Position numbers and translations under genes: made by a program | The notes under the pieces: generated by a model | Told to the model about the DNA's origin: nothing | The model's database searches: none | Seen by the model: the letters and a program-made list of their open reading frames with translations, nothing else | DNA from: Papaver somniferum | Taxonomy: Eukaryota; Streptophyta; Magnoliopsida; Ranunculales; Papaveraceae | NCBI RefSeq assembly: GCF_003573695.1 | Contig: NW_020635485.1 | Coordinates: 211,374 to 275,373 of the forward strand | Direction of reading: 5' to 3' | Length of the DNA: 64,000 bases | In this document: in pieces, positions 34,502 to 45,721 of the stretch | How the letters are laid out: the number at the start of each line of letters is the position of its first letter | Numbering within the stretch: position 1 is the first letter of the stretch

Positions 34502-36868
34502 TGAAAAATAGGGGGTCTAACAACACCACCCAATATTTCGATTAGCAATCTGAACGGACAATCTCCGAAACACTCTACTGGAGAATCAACTAGACATTCA
34601 GACTCAATCTAGAATATAGTGTCTCAAGGAGTAGATATCTCTATCTCTCAATATAATCTTACTCAAGCAAACAACGAGTCTCGATCAAAAAGAGATAACT
34701 TGGATGGTACCAAAGACCAATGTCCAAGTATTAATCAATGAAACCAGCAATCACAAGATTGGATCTCCAATTGATTAACAACGCACAACCTGTATTATTT
34801 CAATTATATAAACAAATATAATGCGGAAAAGAAATAACACAAACACCAGAAATTTTGTTAACGAGGAAACCGCAAATGCATAAAAACCCCGGGACCTCGT
34901 CCAGATTAGATACACATTGTATTAAGCCGCTACAGACACTAGCCTACTCCAAACTAACTTCAGACTGATATATAGTTGAACCCCTACCGGTCTCCCACTG
35001 ATACAAGGTACAGTTGCACCCTACGCCTATGATCCCAGCAGGATATTACGCACTTGATTCCCTTTGCTGATCTGACCCACAACAAAGAGTTGCTACGACC
35101 CAAAATTGCAGGCTTTGACAATAAACAAATCTGTCTCACATAAACAAGTCTATCAAAGGATAAATCTGTCTCCCACAGATAAACCCTAATTTATTGTTCC
35201 GTTTTTTGATAATTTTATCAAGGTATGTTCAAGGAACCAATTGATTAATCCGGTCTTATATTCCCGAAGAACAGCCTAGATAAATCAATCACCTCTCAAT
35301 ACTCGATTCTTGAATACACAAGAAGAATACCGAGGATTCACGAACAGTGAGACGAAGATGTTCGTGAATACTTTATCTTACCTATCGGAGAAACAAGTTC
35401 TCGAGACAATCAGAAACAATCGTACTCTTAACGGTAAAAAGTAAGATCAGATCACCCAACTACGATAAAAGTAGTATCGGTCTGGCTTCACAATCCCAAT
35501 GAAGTCTTTTAGTCGTTAATCCGAGTTTGAAGAAGAAACTCAAGGATTAATGGAGATCGACTCTATCTTTGAAGAAAACTAGTATCACACAAGAAAGGTC
35601 TGTGGGGATTAGTTTTCCTCAACCTAGACGTCCCCTATTTATAGCCTCTCAAACCAGGGATTTTACTTAAGACTTAAGCAATGAATAATAACCACTGATT
35701 TAGATCCAAGCCAATATCTCTCAACCGTTAGATCGAAAAACCAAGCTTGTCAAACACACTCGTACACGTTTTCCAGGTTTGTGAAAACCGGCCCAAACGT
35801 TTACATACATGTTGTTTCAATATAGCAACCAAAAGGAAACCATAAGAGCTTCACGTATTAACCATGTTTCTCATCAATCATAACTAGTCCACTTGACTCA
35901 AACGAACTAGTTAGAGAGACATTCAATTGTTATGAGATCTTATGAATTACACAAGACACAATTGAACTCTAGATGATATCGATTCGATTAGAATCGACTC
36001 AATGAACATTATAGCCACGGTTTGCATAAAGCATTCCTTAGTAATTTAAGATTATGTTTAGAGCAAATTATCTTTAGATTACAACCTCTTAAGCTCACAA
36101 AACAAGTTCGCGGACTTAAGGTCAATCTGTCGAGTTTCCAAACTCAGCAGAAATTCTCGGTCGAGAACTTCCGCCAGTTCGCGGACTAAGCTGCAAACGA
36201 GTCGTGGAAAATCCAGCAGATATTTTCGATCGAGAACGCTCGATAGTTCGCGGACTGGGTTCGCGGACTTGGCAATCCAATTCCACAATCCTCCGAATAC
36301 TCACTTTCTCAACAAAGTTCAAAGAACTTCAGATCAAGGAATTGCATGGTTGTATAATCTAAACTCTCATTTCAAAATGAAACATTCTCAGAGGGCGATA
36401 TTTAGTCGTGAGCGAATTGAACGACCTTTCTCGTCAGAGCAATTTCCAAAGATTGAAAGATGAAGAAAAACTTGATCAAAGCGAAAAGTTTTACCACCAC
36501 ATGTATTTCGAGAAACAGATAAGCATTGAATACTCAGCTCGAAATAACAGTGTGCTTGATCTAGTCTATAAAGCATACGACTTTGTCTCATAAGAAGTAG
36601 GAGATAGAATAGATAGACTTATGAGTGACAGATAAGTTCAAGTCTTCACATACCTTTTTGTTGATGAAGTTCCACGGTTCCTTGATGTAGATATTCGTCA
36701 TTGTCGTTGAATTGCCATGAAGTCCTTGAGCTCATCTGCACTTTTCCTATCCTAGTCCGAGACTTGTTAGTAGGCTAGATATCAAGACTATATAGTTTTG
36801 ATCACTAACATTGACAAACATGCTTGATATAGCAACGCATGAGAGGTCGACCGAGCTATTCTCTAACA
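34502..36868 (-). repeat. Solo LTR of family B, minus orientation
   Basis: On minus it reads TGTTAGAGAATAGCTCGGTC ... CCCCCTATTTTTCA, with TSD ACAAG (34497-34501, 36869-36873). It is 2367 bp and collinear with the family B LTR at 5670 and 45722, including the AGTTCGCGGACT/GAACTTCCGCC sub-repeats. It inserted into the 3' interior of the gypsy-type derivative. Confidence 0.92.
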
Positions 36869-36873
36869 ACAAG

Positions 36874-37426
36874 AGGAAGTACCCACTTTCAAATCCAATT
36901 CATAAATTAGTGATATAGCTCCATTCGCCACAATACTCGGAATATAATCAACCACAATCACATGAAAAGATTAAGAAGATGGATAAAGAAAGTAGATGGT
37001 GGCGGACTGTTGACTAAGGTGAACGGTGTTTCTCATATCTGTCTGAAGGTCACTGCCAAAACAAACCTAAAATCCTATTGGATTGAGCTACTGGTCTGAA
37101 TTCTAATATCAACACAGCTGGCATATACAAGGGAACCAGCGGTCGACAAACTTAATGCTAGATCAATTCACTGGCATATACAAGGGAACCAGTGATCGAT
37201 TTTATTCAACACAATAATAATACCTTTTTTCTTATTTTTTTTTCTTTTTTTTCAATTTTTTTTTTCGACAACATGATTGGATCTTTTGGATCCAAGCGCA
37301 CGATTCTTATCAGCAGATTACATGGTAATTCCCTTGGATCCTGCGTTCCACGCTTGTTTAGGCGTCGGAGACAGGGAGAACACACACATATTGCTATCAA
37401 AGTGTCAATCTCTTTTATTTTATTAT

Positions 37427-37480
<54 letters not shown>

Positions 37481-38210
37481 CATTTGGTCAAATTGGTATG
37501 GTCTTTTTTTTAGTAACTCAATCACTTTATTTCATCCTAGCAGTGATAACAATTCGATGTTCGTGCCCCACCAATTCACTTAGAAGAAAATAGATAAATA
37601 TGGAAAAATAAAAATATAACATGATATGGTGACGATTCCGACATATGGTGACAACTAACATGTTATTTATTTTTATTTTTCGTATGAAACTATGAATAGA
37701 CTTTACTAATGGATTCCTCAACTCCTACAACCACGATGTTTCCATTAGTGTAAGGCACAAGTTGCTAGACTTTATGTTTGTTTCTTTCTTTTGTAGTTTT
37801 TCTCAACAAGGCTAAAAACGCTATATGCAAAATACTCCTCCACACTCAAACTTCACATTGTCCTCAATGTGAAAAACCTAAAATTCTGAATTCTGACGTA
37901 CCAGAAGATAAAACACGAAAACTGTACAAATTGAAAAGAAATTTGGCAAAACACTATTTCACGAAAGTTTTTTGCCTACGTCTTTTCTACACAGTGTCGA
38001 AAGGGCACATTGTTTCGATAAACGTCCTGACAGTTATGGTCCCTGGAATGAACTATGTGCAGTCTGAAATTTTCTGACAAAAAGGTATTCGTCATAATTT
38101 TCCTCTAAAATAGATTATGGACTCAAGGAAATTAAACATGAGGATGAAAATATGATATGGAAAACAAAATATAGAAATACAAACTCAGTGGGTTGCCTCC
38201 CATTTAGCGC
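36874..38210 (-). other. 3' interior of gypsy-type derivative, non-coding
   Basis: A tandem pair of GGCATATACAAGGGAACCAG (37121 and 37173) and a poly(T)-rich stretch (37221-37265) are visible, then an (AT)n run at 37431-37474. Nothing coding was recognised. Open frames across the AT repeat are artefacts of simple sequence. Confidence 0.5.
37431..37474. repeat. (AT)n microsatellite
   Basis: About 22 uninterrupted AT dinucleotides after a TTATTATTAT lead-in. Confidence 0.95.
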
Positions 38211-39673
38211 TTAGTTTAACGTCTTTAGCCCGACTTGCAAGACGAATTCCCCATACACCAACAATCTGAAAAGTTGGGGATCCACCCATAACACATGTTT
38301 TGTAAACACTAGCTTCGCACACATATTAGCACAATAAAATAGAAACGAAGTTATTAACCGATAAAAGTTTCCCCCACACTTATTCTTGTCCACACTTGGA
38401 AGTGTATAAAGAATGTAGAATTTGGGAACTTCCACGGTTTCTTGTTCCAAAACCTGCATAGTATGAGAATCTGATGTTTCTAATGGTGGATACCGAGAAA
38501 CAAAGTTATTTAACAATGTTTTCGAAGAACATACATTCAAACCAATAAGAGGTAAAGGAGAAGAAACAATATGCAAAGGGTTAGACAAACCTCGCACAAT
38601 CTCTTGTAGCACAGAATCCTTTTCATCCTTGAAAAATTCAAGTGAATTATTCACCTCTTGTATATCATGGTCCTCTATCAAACCTTGCAACCATTCTTCG
38701 TCCGTTTCTGCCTTAACCAAAGTCTCGACATCAACATTATCATTACTATCATTTGCAAGCTCAATTGGGTCTTTCACAATATTGGTCATAATGGTCTCAT
38801 TCTCAACATACTCTTCTTCGTTGTTCGGCACATACACTTTTGCGGATGCAATTCTGTCCATAAGGAATTTCTTTAGAACACTCATTGCATCATCCTCAAG
38901 CTCTACCTTTTGAATAGGTTCTTGATCATTATAAAGATCAATGCTCGAGTAAGCTACAGTAGTGTCATCATATTCCTTTTCATCACCTTGACCGCAAAAA
39001 GACTCCATTATACACTCCTCGGGGATGTCACCATAAATTGGTTCAAGCGATGTACTTTCATAGTCATCATCACTATCATAGTTAACATAAGATTGGCTAC
39101 CACTTCCCAAAGATAGGTTTTTCGCAGAATTTTGCATGTCCTCTTTGTATTCTTCAATGCCTTGTCTTAAAATGGAAACACCTTTTTGAAGCTCTTGGAG
39201 TGATCCATCCAAATTTTGAAAATAGTATTCCATTTGTTGGAAAAGCTCGCTCGACAAGGAAAAAGTAAAATCACTTACTTTATTATTGTTAGGCCAATTA
39301 TTTTACCTTTGAATGGGTGAATGATCATAACTACGATCAGAAATTGGGCCTAACGTACTATTCGGTTGACGACATTGGTTCCACGCTTGGTTGTCTACAA
39401 ACTGACTCCATGCTGACCATAAATTGTTGCATCTCATCTACCAAACTCGAAGAAATATGAATAGGAGTACAACTAATCTCCCCTCCTTATGGTTGCTCAC
39501 TTACATACCTACCATAAGAAGGTTGATATGTATGAGAATAACTCAAAGGGTACGTAGAATATTGACCATAACCAAAGGATTAGTTTTGATTGTATTCTCC
39601 GCAAGGGTGATAGTTGTCATAATTTTGTTGAGGTTGATAACCGTACCCATTGTTCCAATATGCTCCGTCCATA
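38211..39673 (-). pseudogene. Gag-position ORF of gypsy-type derivative
   Basis: ATG 39673 opens a Tyr/Gln/Asn-rich start (MDGAYWNNGYGYQPQQNY), broken by stops. An uninterrupted 348-codon frame follows (39257-38211). It is acidic, helical and begins with ELFQQMEYYFQNLDGSLQEL; the middle is Asp/Glu/Asn-rich. The end has LPLIGLNVCSSKTL and WVDPQLFRLLVYGEF, a tail I associate with non-coding-rich plant gypsy derivatives but cannot name. It is the first ORF after the primer site, so Gag-like by position, yet it has no CCHC knuckle. Long acidic ORFs of this kind could serve RNA packaging in trans (inference). Confidence 0.5.
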
Positions 39674-39796
39674 GAAAATGGTACCTGAAACAAGAGTTCT
39701 CAAAACTATGTCAAAAACCAGAAAATAAGAAAAATGAAAATAAAAACAAAACTAAAAAACAAAAAATAAGAAAGCAAAAACAAATGACAATCTCTG

Positions 39797-39816
39797 CCTC
39801 CCCAGCAACGGCGCCA
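39797..39816 (-). promoter_or_regulatory. Primer binding site (tRNA-Asp type) at the integrated end
   Basis: On minus, TGGCGCCGTTGCTGGGGAGG. It normally lies 0-3 bp inside a 5' LTR, but here it touches the TSD directly, so it acted as the end of the integrated DNA. Confidence 0.8.
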
Positions 39817-41345
39817 ATTACCCATGTCTTAGACAATATGATGCCAACAAGTTAGAGCCAATATCTTTGCCATGTGTGTTTATAGGTTACAGTAGTCCTC
39901 ACACAGGATACATATGTTTGCATCGACAAACCAACATAGTTTACATCTCACGCCATGTGCGTTTTGAAGAAAGCTCATTTCAATTTTTTACTCTCCAACA
40001 GATAGAACCATTGTATTGTGAAGGTAATGTACCCTCAAGTACTAGTTTATTACTTTCACAACCATTTGGACGCAGTGAGTTGCTAATCAATCAAGAAAAT
40101 ATTTTTATGCAAACACCGGAACAAAGCTAGTCAGATGACCGTCCATCACCTGCAATGTCAAATGCATAAGCTTCACCAGTCATGTCTGCAACTTCTATCT
40201 CTCCAGCACAGTCGTTTCACTCACATCAAGATACTCAAGGCAACTCAGCTGCGTCAGATACTTTAAGTATTCAACAACCCTCTTAGGCTAATGCGAAAAC
40301 AGTTCAAAGTGCAGATATCACACATCCTATGGTGACAAGAGCAAAATATGGCATTACAAAACCAATTCAGAAGTTGTGTTTAACTGCTTCTAAACATCCA
40401 CTGCCTGATGTCGATTTTATGGAACCTACTTGTTACACAACTGCTTTAAAATATCCAAAATGGAGGAAAGCTATGGATGTTCAAATAAATGCTCTCATTC
40501 GCAATGAAACGTACTCTCTGGTTAAATATGTAAAATGCATGAATGTTGTGGGATCTAAATGGGCATTTCGAGTGAAAACGAATCCAGATAGAATCATAGA
40601 ATGTTATAAAGCACGCCTAGTGGAAAAAAGGCTTTAACCAGAAGGAAGACATTGATTATGGCGAGACTTTCAGCCCTGTCATCAATCCATGCACAATTCG
40701 TCTTGTTTTGCCAATCGCAGTGATGAATCATTGGCAAATCTGGAAAATGCATTTTTGCATGGTCAGTTGGAGGAAGACGTATATATGCAACAACCAGCAG
40801 GTTATGTAGATCCTAACTACCCTAATCATGTGTTCAAATTGCATAAGTCTCCATGTGGTCTTAAGCAGGCGCCTAGTTTTCAAAAATTGGTAGCTACTTG
40901 ATACAGCTAGGTTTCAAAGGGTCAATTGCAGACATTTGTTTATTAGTCTTGCAAACTGAAGTTTCGATCACATACGTATTGGTATACATTTATGACATCA
41001 CAGGATCACATCCATCTCAGATTCATTAGCTTATTAAATACCTGGTGATGCATTAGCTTATTAGTTTAATCAAGGACGTGACCTTGTTCTTACTCAACGG
41101 AATTATGTTGCAGATTTTTTAGAGCGTACAAAACTGGATGGTGTAAAACCAGTTTGCACTCCTTTGGCATCTAATTTGAAAATTCAGAAACATGGTAAAA
41201 AAGAGGTTTACTAATGCAACATTATAGCGTATGTTGTAGATGCTCTTTATTACTTTCATCTAACAAGGCCATACATATCTCAGTGACAGTTAACAAAGTT
41301 TACCAGTACATGCATGATCCGTATGTAGAGCATGAACGTCTCAAA
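39817..41345 (+). pseudogene. Copia RT/RNase H relic (continuation)
   Basis: Resumes with YPCLRQYDANKLEP and LPCVFIGYSSPHTGYICL (integrase C-terminal block). A Ser/Gln-rich linker follows, then RT: MVTRAKYGITKP, VVGSKWAFRVKTNPDG-type (here NPDR), [20 protein letters not shown] and [12 protein letters not shown]. The YVDD catalytic box is VYIYDITG, so the first Asp is Tyr. Later text (TKLDGVKPVCTPLASNLK, YMHDPYVEH) is the connection/RNase H entry. Stops and shifts are frequent (after VEKRL, after [13 protein letters not shown] and others). Confidence 0.85.
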
Positions 41346-42134
41346 CTTTGTGATTCCACAAGTTTTATACTTGTGAGGTGAATAATAATATAGGATGCAC
41401 TTCGGGTTGCATAAGTCCGGATTTTGAGGATATCCAGACTTTTGTCAAGTTGCTATCGATTTTCACCACCTAGATCTTACATTTGATCTGATTATCTATT
41501 TCGATCGTAAATCAGGAAATCAATTATATAGGCTTAATCTGTGGGAGGAAGATTTGGTTTAATTCTTCTGTTGAGTTGAAGCAACTCTTAATTGGTGTGA
41601 GATCATCTAAGGTAATCAATTGTGCGGATTCCTGCTGGGATTGAAGAGGCGTAAGGAGCGCGACTGTTGGTCTCAACTAAATTCCAGACCGTAGTTAATT
41701 GGTAGTATTTTAGTGTCTTTAGCGGCTTAATACAATTTGGTGTTCAATCTGGACAAGGTCCTAGGGTTTTCCTGTAATTGCGGTTTCCTCGTTAACAAAA
41801 TTTATAGTGTCTTTGTTATTTATTTTTCATCATTGTATTGATTATCTTTATAATTGAAATATCACAGGTAGTGCGTTAATCAATTATCTGACCTTGTATG
41901 TTGGATAAGACTTGATTGATCCTTGGATATTGGTCTTTGGTGTCGTCCAAGAACTCTCTTTGAGATTAAGTTCACGGATTCAGTTATGTAAACGTTCTGA
42001 TCATAAAAGAAATTGGGATATAACTCTAGACACTTTCCTTGATTGAGTTTTAACTCTCGGAGTTGTTTTGAGTTTGTCTATACAGATTGCCTACGAAAAC
42101 GTTTGTAGTGTATTTTGGTACCCCAGTGTTTTCA
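41346..42134 (+). repeat. 3' part of a copia-type LTR (family B relative)
   Basis: Ends GGTACCCCAGTGTTTTCA, followed by ATTGGTATCAGAGCAGGC (primer site, 42135-42152). Shared blocks with family B are TGCTGGGATT, TTTAGCGGCTTAATACA and GCGGTTTCCTCGTTAACAAA. The 5' half of the LTR is missing, and it abuts the copia relic near 41345. Confidence 0.75.
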
Positions 42135-42229
42135 ATTGGTATCAGAGCAGGCAAACACGTTAAAACCTAAAAATTTTGTGTTTGAAGCAGTCTGACTATA
42201 CGGACAGGAGTACATTCTCGATAAACATA

Positions 42230-42936
42230 ATGCCAGCGTTTGATGGATCAAGTTACTTTTGGTGGAATATTGTTATGTGTTCTTTTTTTACAAGCCCGTG
42301 ACTTTGAGACAAGGAAACTTGTAGTTATTGGATACAACACATCAACTGTTGTTGTATACGGAGCTACTGTTGCGAAGCAATTAGTATAATATAGTGAACC
42401 CTAGATAAGTGACAACAAAACATAATTCATGCGGGTTATATGCTTTTATCCGCACCATAATCTTGGATCTTCAGCACCATGTGACTTCGTGCACTAAGTC
42501 TAAAGATGTTTGGGATATCTTAGAAACTGTATTTGAAAGAGAGAAATATTTTAGGCTATAAAACCTAACTTCTGACTGGGAAAATCTTTGTATGTCTGAT
42601 GAAGATTCGCATGAAGAATTTAACCGAAAGGTGTCTAGTATTGTTAGTGCTTGTTATGCATGAGGTAAGACTATCTCTCAATAGAACATTTTGATGAAAA
42701 TTATCCGATCTTTACCAGCGAGATACGATTCTAAGAAACATGCCATCATGGAAGGAAATAATCTTAATATACTTTCCAAGAACACTCTTGTTGGAAAGTT
42801 GAAGATCTTTGATGATGAACTGCAATCTAGAGCCGGAAAGGATATTGTGTTCAAGGAGGTGAAAAACACTAGAACACTAAAAAGTGAAAGTGTTGACAAC
42901 TATGGGGATGATCTTGTCGATCCTGATTTTAGATGA
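42230..42936 (+). pseudogene. Copia gag relic (UBN2-type)
   Basis: After the primer site, frames with MPAFDGSSYFWWN-like start, KSKDVWDILETVFERE, NFTSDWENLCM-like text, SDEDSHEEFNRKVSSIV, IRSLPARYDSKKHAIMEGNN and LKIFDDELQSRAGKD match plant copia Gag of the UBN2 type. Stops occur near 42315, 42560 and 42661. It ends at TGA 42934-42936, where the sequence switches to an LTR start in the other orientation. Confidence 0.75.
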
Positions 42937-42981
42937 ATATTCAATTTGACCGAGCAGTGCTCTAACAATCTCCCTCTTTGC

Positions 42982-44557
42982 CAATTTTAATGACAAAACT
43001 ATCAATACATATGGAATATAAAAAGATAATAATTTTAGTGGCTCCTGTTCCATAAGTCTAATCTTCAAGTACTCCAATGATCCCAAAGTTTGTAAGTTTA
43101 GCATCACTGTTGTTGAAGATCTGTAACTATAACAATGAGAAAGAATCGGTCTCGATCATTGTTATACAATGTCATAGTATTATTACACAGTGTCAAAGTC
43201 CAATTGTATCACAACTTCAACAATAATACTATGGTGATGTGTATCACTCCCCCTTAGTCAATACTCCATCTCGATCATGGAAACCACTCCCCCTTACACA
43301 ATGATCCGAAAACCATATGTATTTGTAGTGTGACCTACAAAATTTCTCCCCCTTTTTGTCAATAAAATTAGAAAAGGTATAAGAATGGGTTCATAATGAA
43401 ATTTCCACAAGAGACATTTCATGACCAAAAGAAAGAAAACACATCATCTTAATTTAGATGCAATCTTATAGCCGAAGCTAACAGCATTCATCAAAGAGTT
43501 TTAAGATGCAAGATAACCCCTTTAAAATTCCACAGTTGCACTCCCCGCAAGATATTACCATTAAGCACAAGTTCACAAGAACTCTTCCCCATTTGATGTC
43601 ATTCCCAAGAGAACAACATGAGTAACCTTAATTTCAAAAGAAAAGAAGGTTTTTTATTGGACACCAAAAACCATGGGGATGATTTTTTATATCCAAAACA
43701 CAATCAAAATACTCACAAGTAAACCCATGATCACTTTTGTGTTTAATCGGAATACGTAATCAAATTAAACACAAAAGTGATCAATTTAATTATTTGGGCT
43801 CAACATAAGTAAACTTACGGAACCCCGACTAAGTTCATCATTGAAAATGATTAGCTTAACCGTTCATGTACTCGACACAAGAAGAAACTTATGGAGTACA
43901 AACTAAATAACCAAACAATATGATTAATTTAGTTTGAAATGCTCAACGTATAGCATCCCACGGAACAACCAACAAAGCCAAAAATTAATCGACTTGGTTG
44001 TATCGTGCTCAACATGAGACACACAATGGAACCTTCACGGTAATACAAAAAAAGAAATGGATCAATGAAGATCAATACCGTGGATACAACACAAGGATTC
44101 ATTCTATCTTCAATCATTATATGCATAACAACAATTAATAGACATCATCCTTGCAAACAAAAGCTTTTAACCTATCTTCCGTCAAAGATTGACATTATAG
44201 GCTTAACTTTTGTACACGTCAAAAGTCCATTCGTTCTCAGACCAATAAGCGAATACCGATCATGAACGACTTTACTTTTGACAAAATATAGGACAACATA
44301 GTTCACGGACGTAACACCAATATCCCATAACTAGTTGCAATATAACAAATCATAAATATTAAATACTGCAAACACATCATCCTCCAAAATAGTTTTAGAA
44401 TTAAACCAAAAACCTAAAAACAAGAAGATGAAAACATAATAATAGCTATGTGTAGTCACAATCATTGCTATTCAAGGCACTAGTTATTCTTCTAACTAAA
44501 CCAAAAAAAGAAGACATATTAGGCAAACAAAAATAAACTCAGTTCTCCTTGATGATT
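42982..44557 (-). other. Non-coding 3' interior of minus-strand relic
   Basis: AT-rich, with repeated AGGGGGAGTG motifs on minus (43250, 43290) and AAAAAGGGGGAGAAAT (43345-43360), relics of extra polypurine tracts. GATCACTTTTGTGTTTAAT recurs as an inverted pair near 43731 and 43757. No coding sequence recognised. Confidence 0.5.
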
Positions 44558-44971
44558 TCATACCTGAAATGGTCCATAAAAATATGAGTCACTGATATCC
44601 TTAATCCTGTTGACCGTAGACACACCATGTTCATAAGTCAGAACATTAACTTTTCGATCAATAATGCGAGCATAATGACGAGCCTTTGCGCAGTCAAAGA
44701 TAACTTTCTTCTGATTCCTGATCACGATATTCTGAGTACCAAGGATTTTCGCCTGCCCATCAATAAGCTGGTTTATCTACAATTGAAGGTTAGCTAGTTC
44801 GTTCTTAACTTCATTCTGAACACGAATCAGATCCTTGACAGATTCTCCAATCCAAGAGTTATACTCTTTTCTTTCAAGCATCTTCTTCAGAATAAGCTCT
44901 TGACCAGAATCACATCCTTTGAGATCATCCTCAACCATAGGGTTAACTTCTTATGTGGGAACATTTTCCAT
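44558..44971 (-). pseudogene. Helical ORF of minus-strand relic
   Basis: ATG 44971 opens MENVPT, then a stop. The same frame continues MVEDDLKGCDSGQELILKKM, KEYNSWIGESVKDLIRVQNE and, after a second stop, AKILGTQNIVIRNQKKVIFD, and ends at TGA 44558-44560. It is a coiled-coil-like sequence comparable in composition and place to 11764-12075 in family A. I do not recognise a domain. From 44972 to 45572 I see no further coding sequence. Confidence 0.4.
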
Positions 44972-45572
44972 AGAGTTCCTTTCTGAAGAATAATGAGAAA
45001 CATATAAGAGTTATATATGTTTGTGTGAACCCTAGCTGGAAACCCTAGAGTTCCTTGAGGAGATACGGACGTTCATGGGCCAACCAAAAAAAACAAACGG
45101 CCCCAAAAAGAATTACTGCACACTGTGCATCTTTCAAGGATTCTTCATCCCAAAAGATCACAGTGACAAAAGGAAGGGAAACGAGAAAAGCATTACATCA
45201 AAAGATATACAATACTAGAGAAGAAAAAAAACAGCACAATACTTGAGCATCTCTCAAATCCTCATACTTGTATCTCTCAAGTTACACACAAGGATAAACT
45301 TTTTGCTGCTAAGTAGCAGAGTGATACATAGTCTCACCATAGGTTCTGAGAGAGTAGTTGTGATTTCCTCAAGGATATCTTATTTCAGCATTTCTTGTCC
45401 TTTCACGACAGCTTCCAGGAAAAAGGGTACGTCTCACAATCCTTTTGGGAATCACAGGTGAGAAACCTTTCTGATAACAAAGTCTAGGACCTCTAGAAAT
45501 AGGTTCTAAGGGATTTTCCGAAATTGGTCTCCACACACTAGACTTAGATTTACCAGATTTGTTCTTATAAGC

Positions 45573-45721
45573 TCAGGACATGCTTTCATTGGTAGCACGA
45601 GGATTTACAAATGTCCTATAATGATTTCTGGGAGAGAGATCATTTTTATAAGATGCCTGGTTTCCAGTGAAAGGGAGATCCACTGCAGCAGTCATCCGAC
45701 TATTTACTCCATTGGAAGTAG
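45573..45721 (-). pseudogene. Gag C-terminal segment of minus-strand relic
   Basis: The frame SNGVNSRMTAAVDLPFTGNQ..., ending MS at 45573, continues the knuckle-containing segment across the solo LTR: LHKLVLST at 48011 joins SNGVNSRM at 45721 once the LTR and one TSD are removed. Confidence 0.5.

Larger units (their letters stand above)
27162..39816 (-). mobile_element. Single-ended palindromic derivative of a Ty3/gypsy (Tat/Athila-type) element
   Basis: Flanked by a perfect 5-bp TSD ATTAC (27157-27161, 39817-39821). On the minus strand it starts at the primer site itself (TGGCGCCGTTGCTGGGGAGG, complementary to tRNA-Asp, typical of Tat/Athila/Ogre relatives). It continues through a gag-like ORF (39673-38211) and non-coding DNA to a polypurine tract (34241-34227) and an LTR starting TGATAGGTATCTAAA (34226). 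It then turns at 29940-29973 into an inverted copy of the same LTR that ends at 27162. There is no LTR on the primer-site side. The integrated DNA thus begins TG (LTR start) and ends CA (complement of the primer site). Two solo LTRs of other families sit inside. No pol genes. Confidence 0.8.
24937..41345 (+). mobile_element. Decayed Ty1/copia retroelement, split by a palindromic element
   Basis: The gag-to-RT coding relic runs from about 25185 to 27156 and resumes at 39817. Upstream (24937-25184) is presumptive leader or LTR sequence with a TATA box (TATAAATAAGG at about 25076), but I could not fix the LTR start or a primer site. The inserted 27162-39816 segment is bracketed by ATTAC, and the polyprotein homology continues across it. 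Downstream, RT and RNase H remnants fade out near 41345 against a different LTR fragment. No 3' LTR of its own was found. Confidence 0.75.

Noticed and set aside
37192..37593. 133-codon plus-strand frame across the AT microsatellite
   Set aside because: It contains a long Ile/Tyr run encoded by (AT)n and sits in non-coding interior of a retroelement on the other strand.
38629..39116. Plus-strand frames of 68-94 codons
   Set aside because: Antisense shadows of the 348-codon retroelement ORF on minus.
42937..42966. Possible TIR of a DNA transposon (TGTTAGAG end)
   Set aside because: It is next to a polypurine tract and matches LTR starts of families A and B, so it is a truncated LTR.
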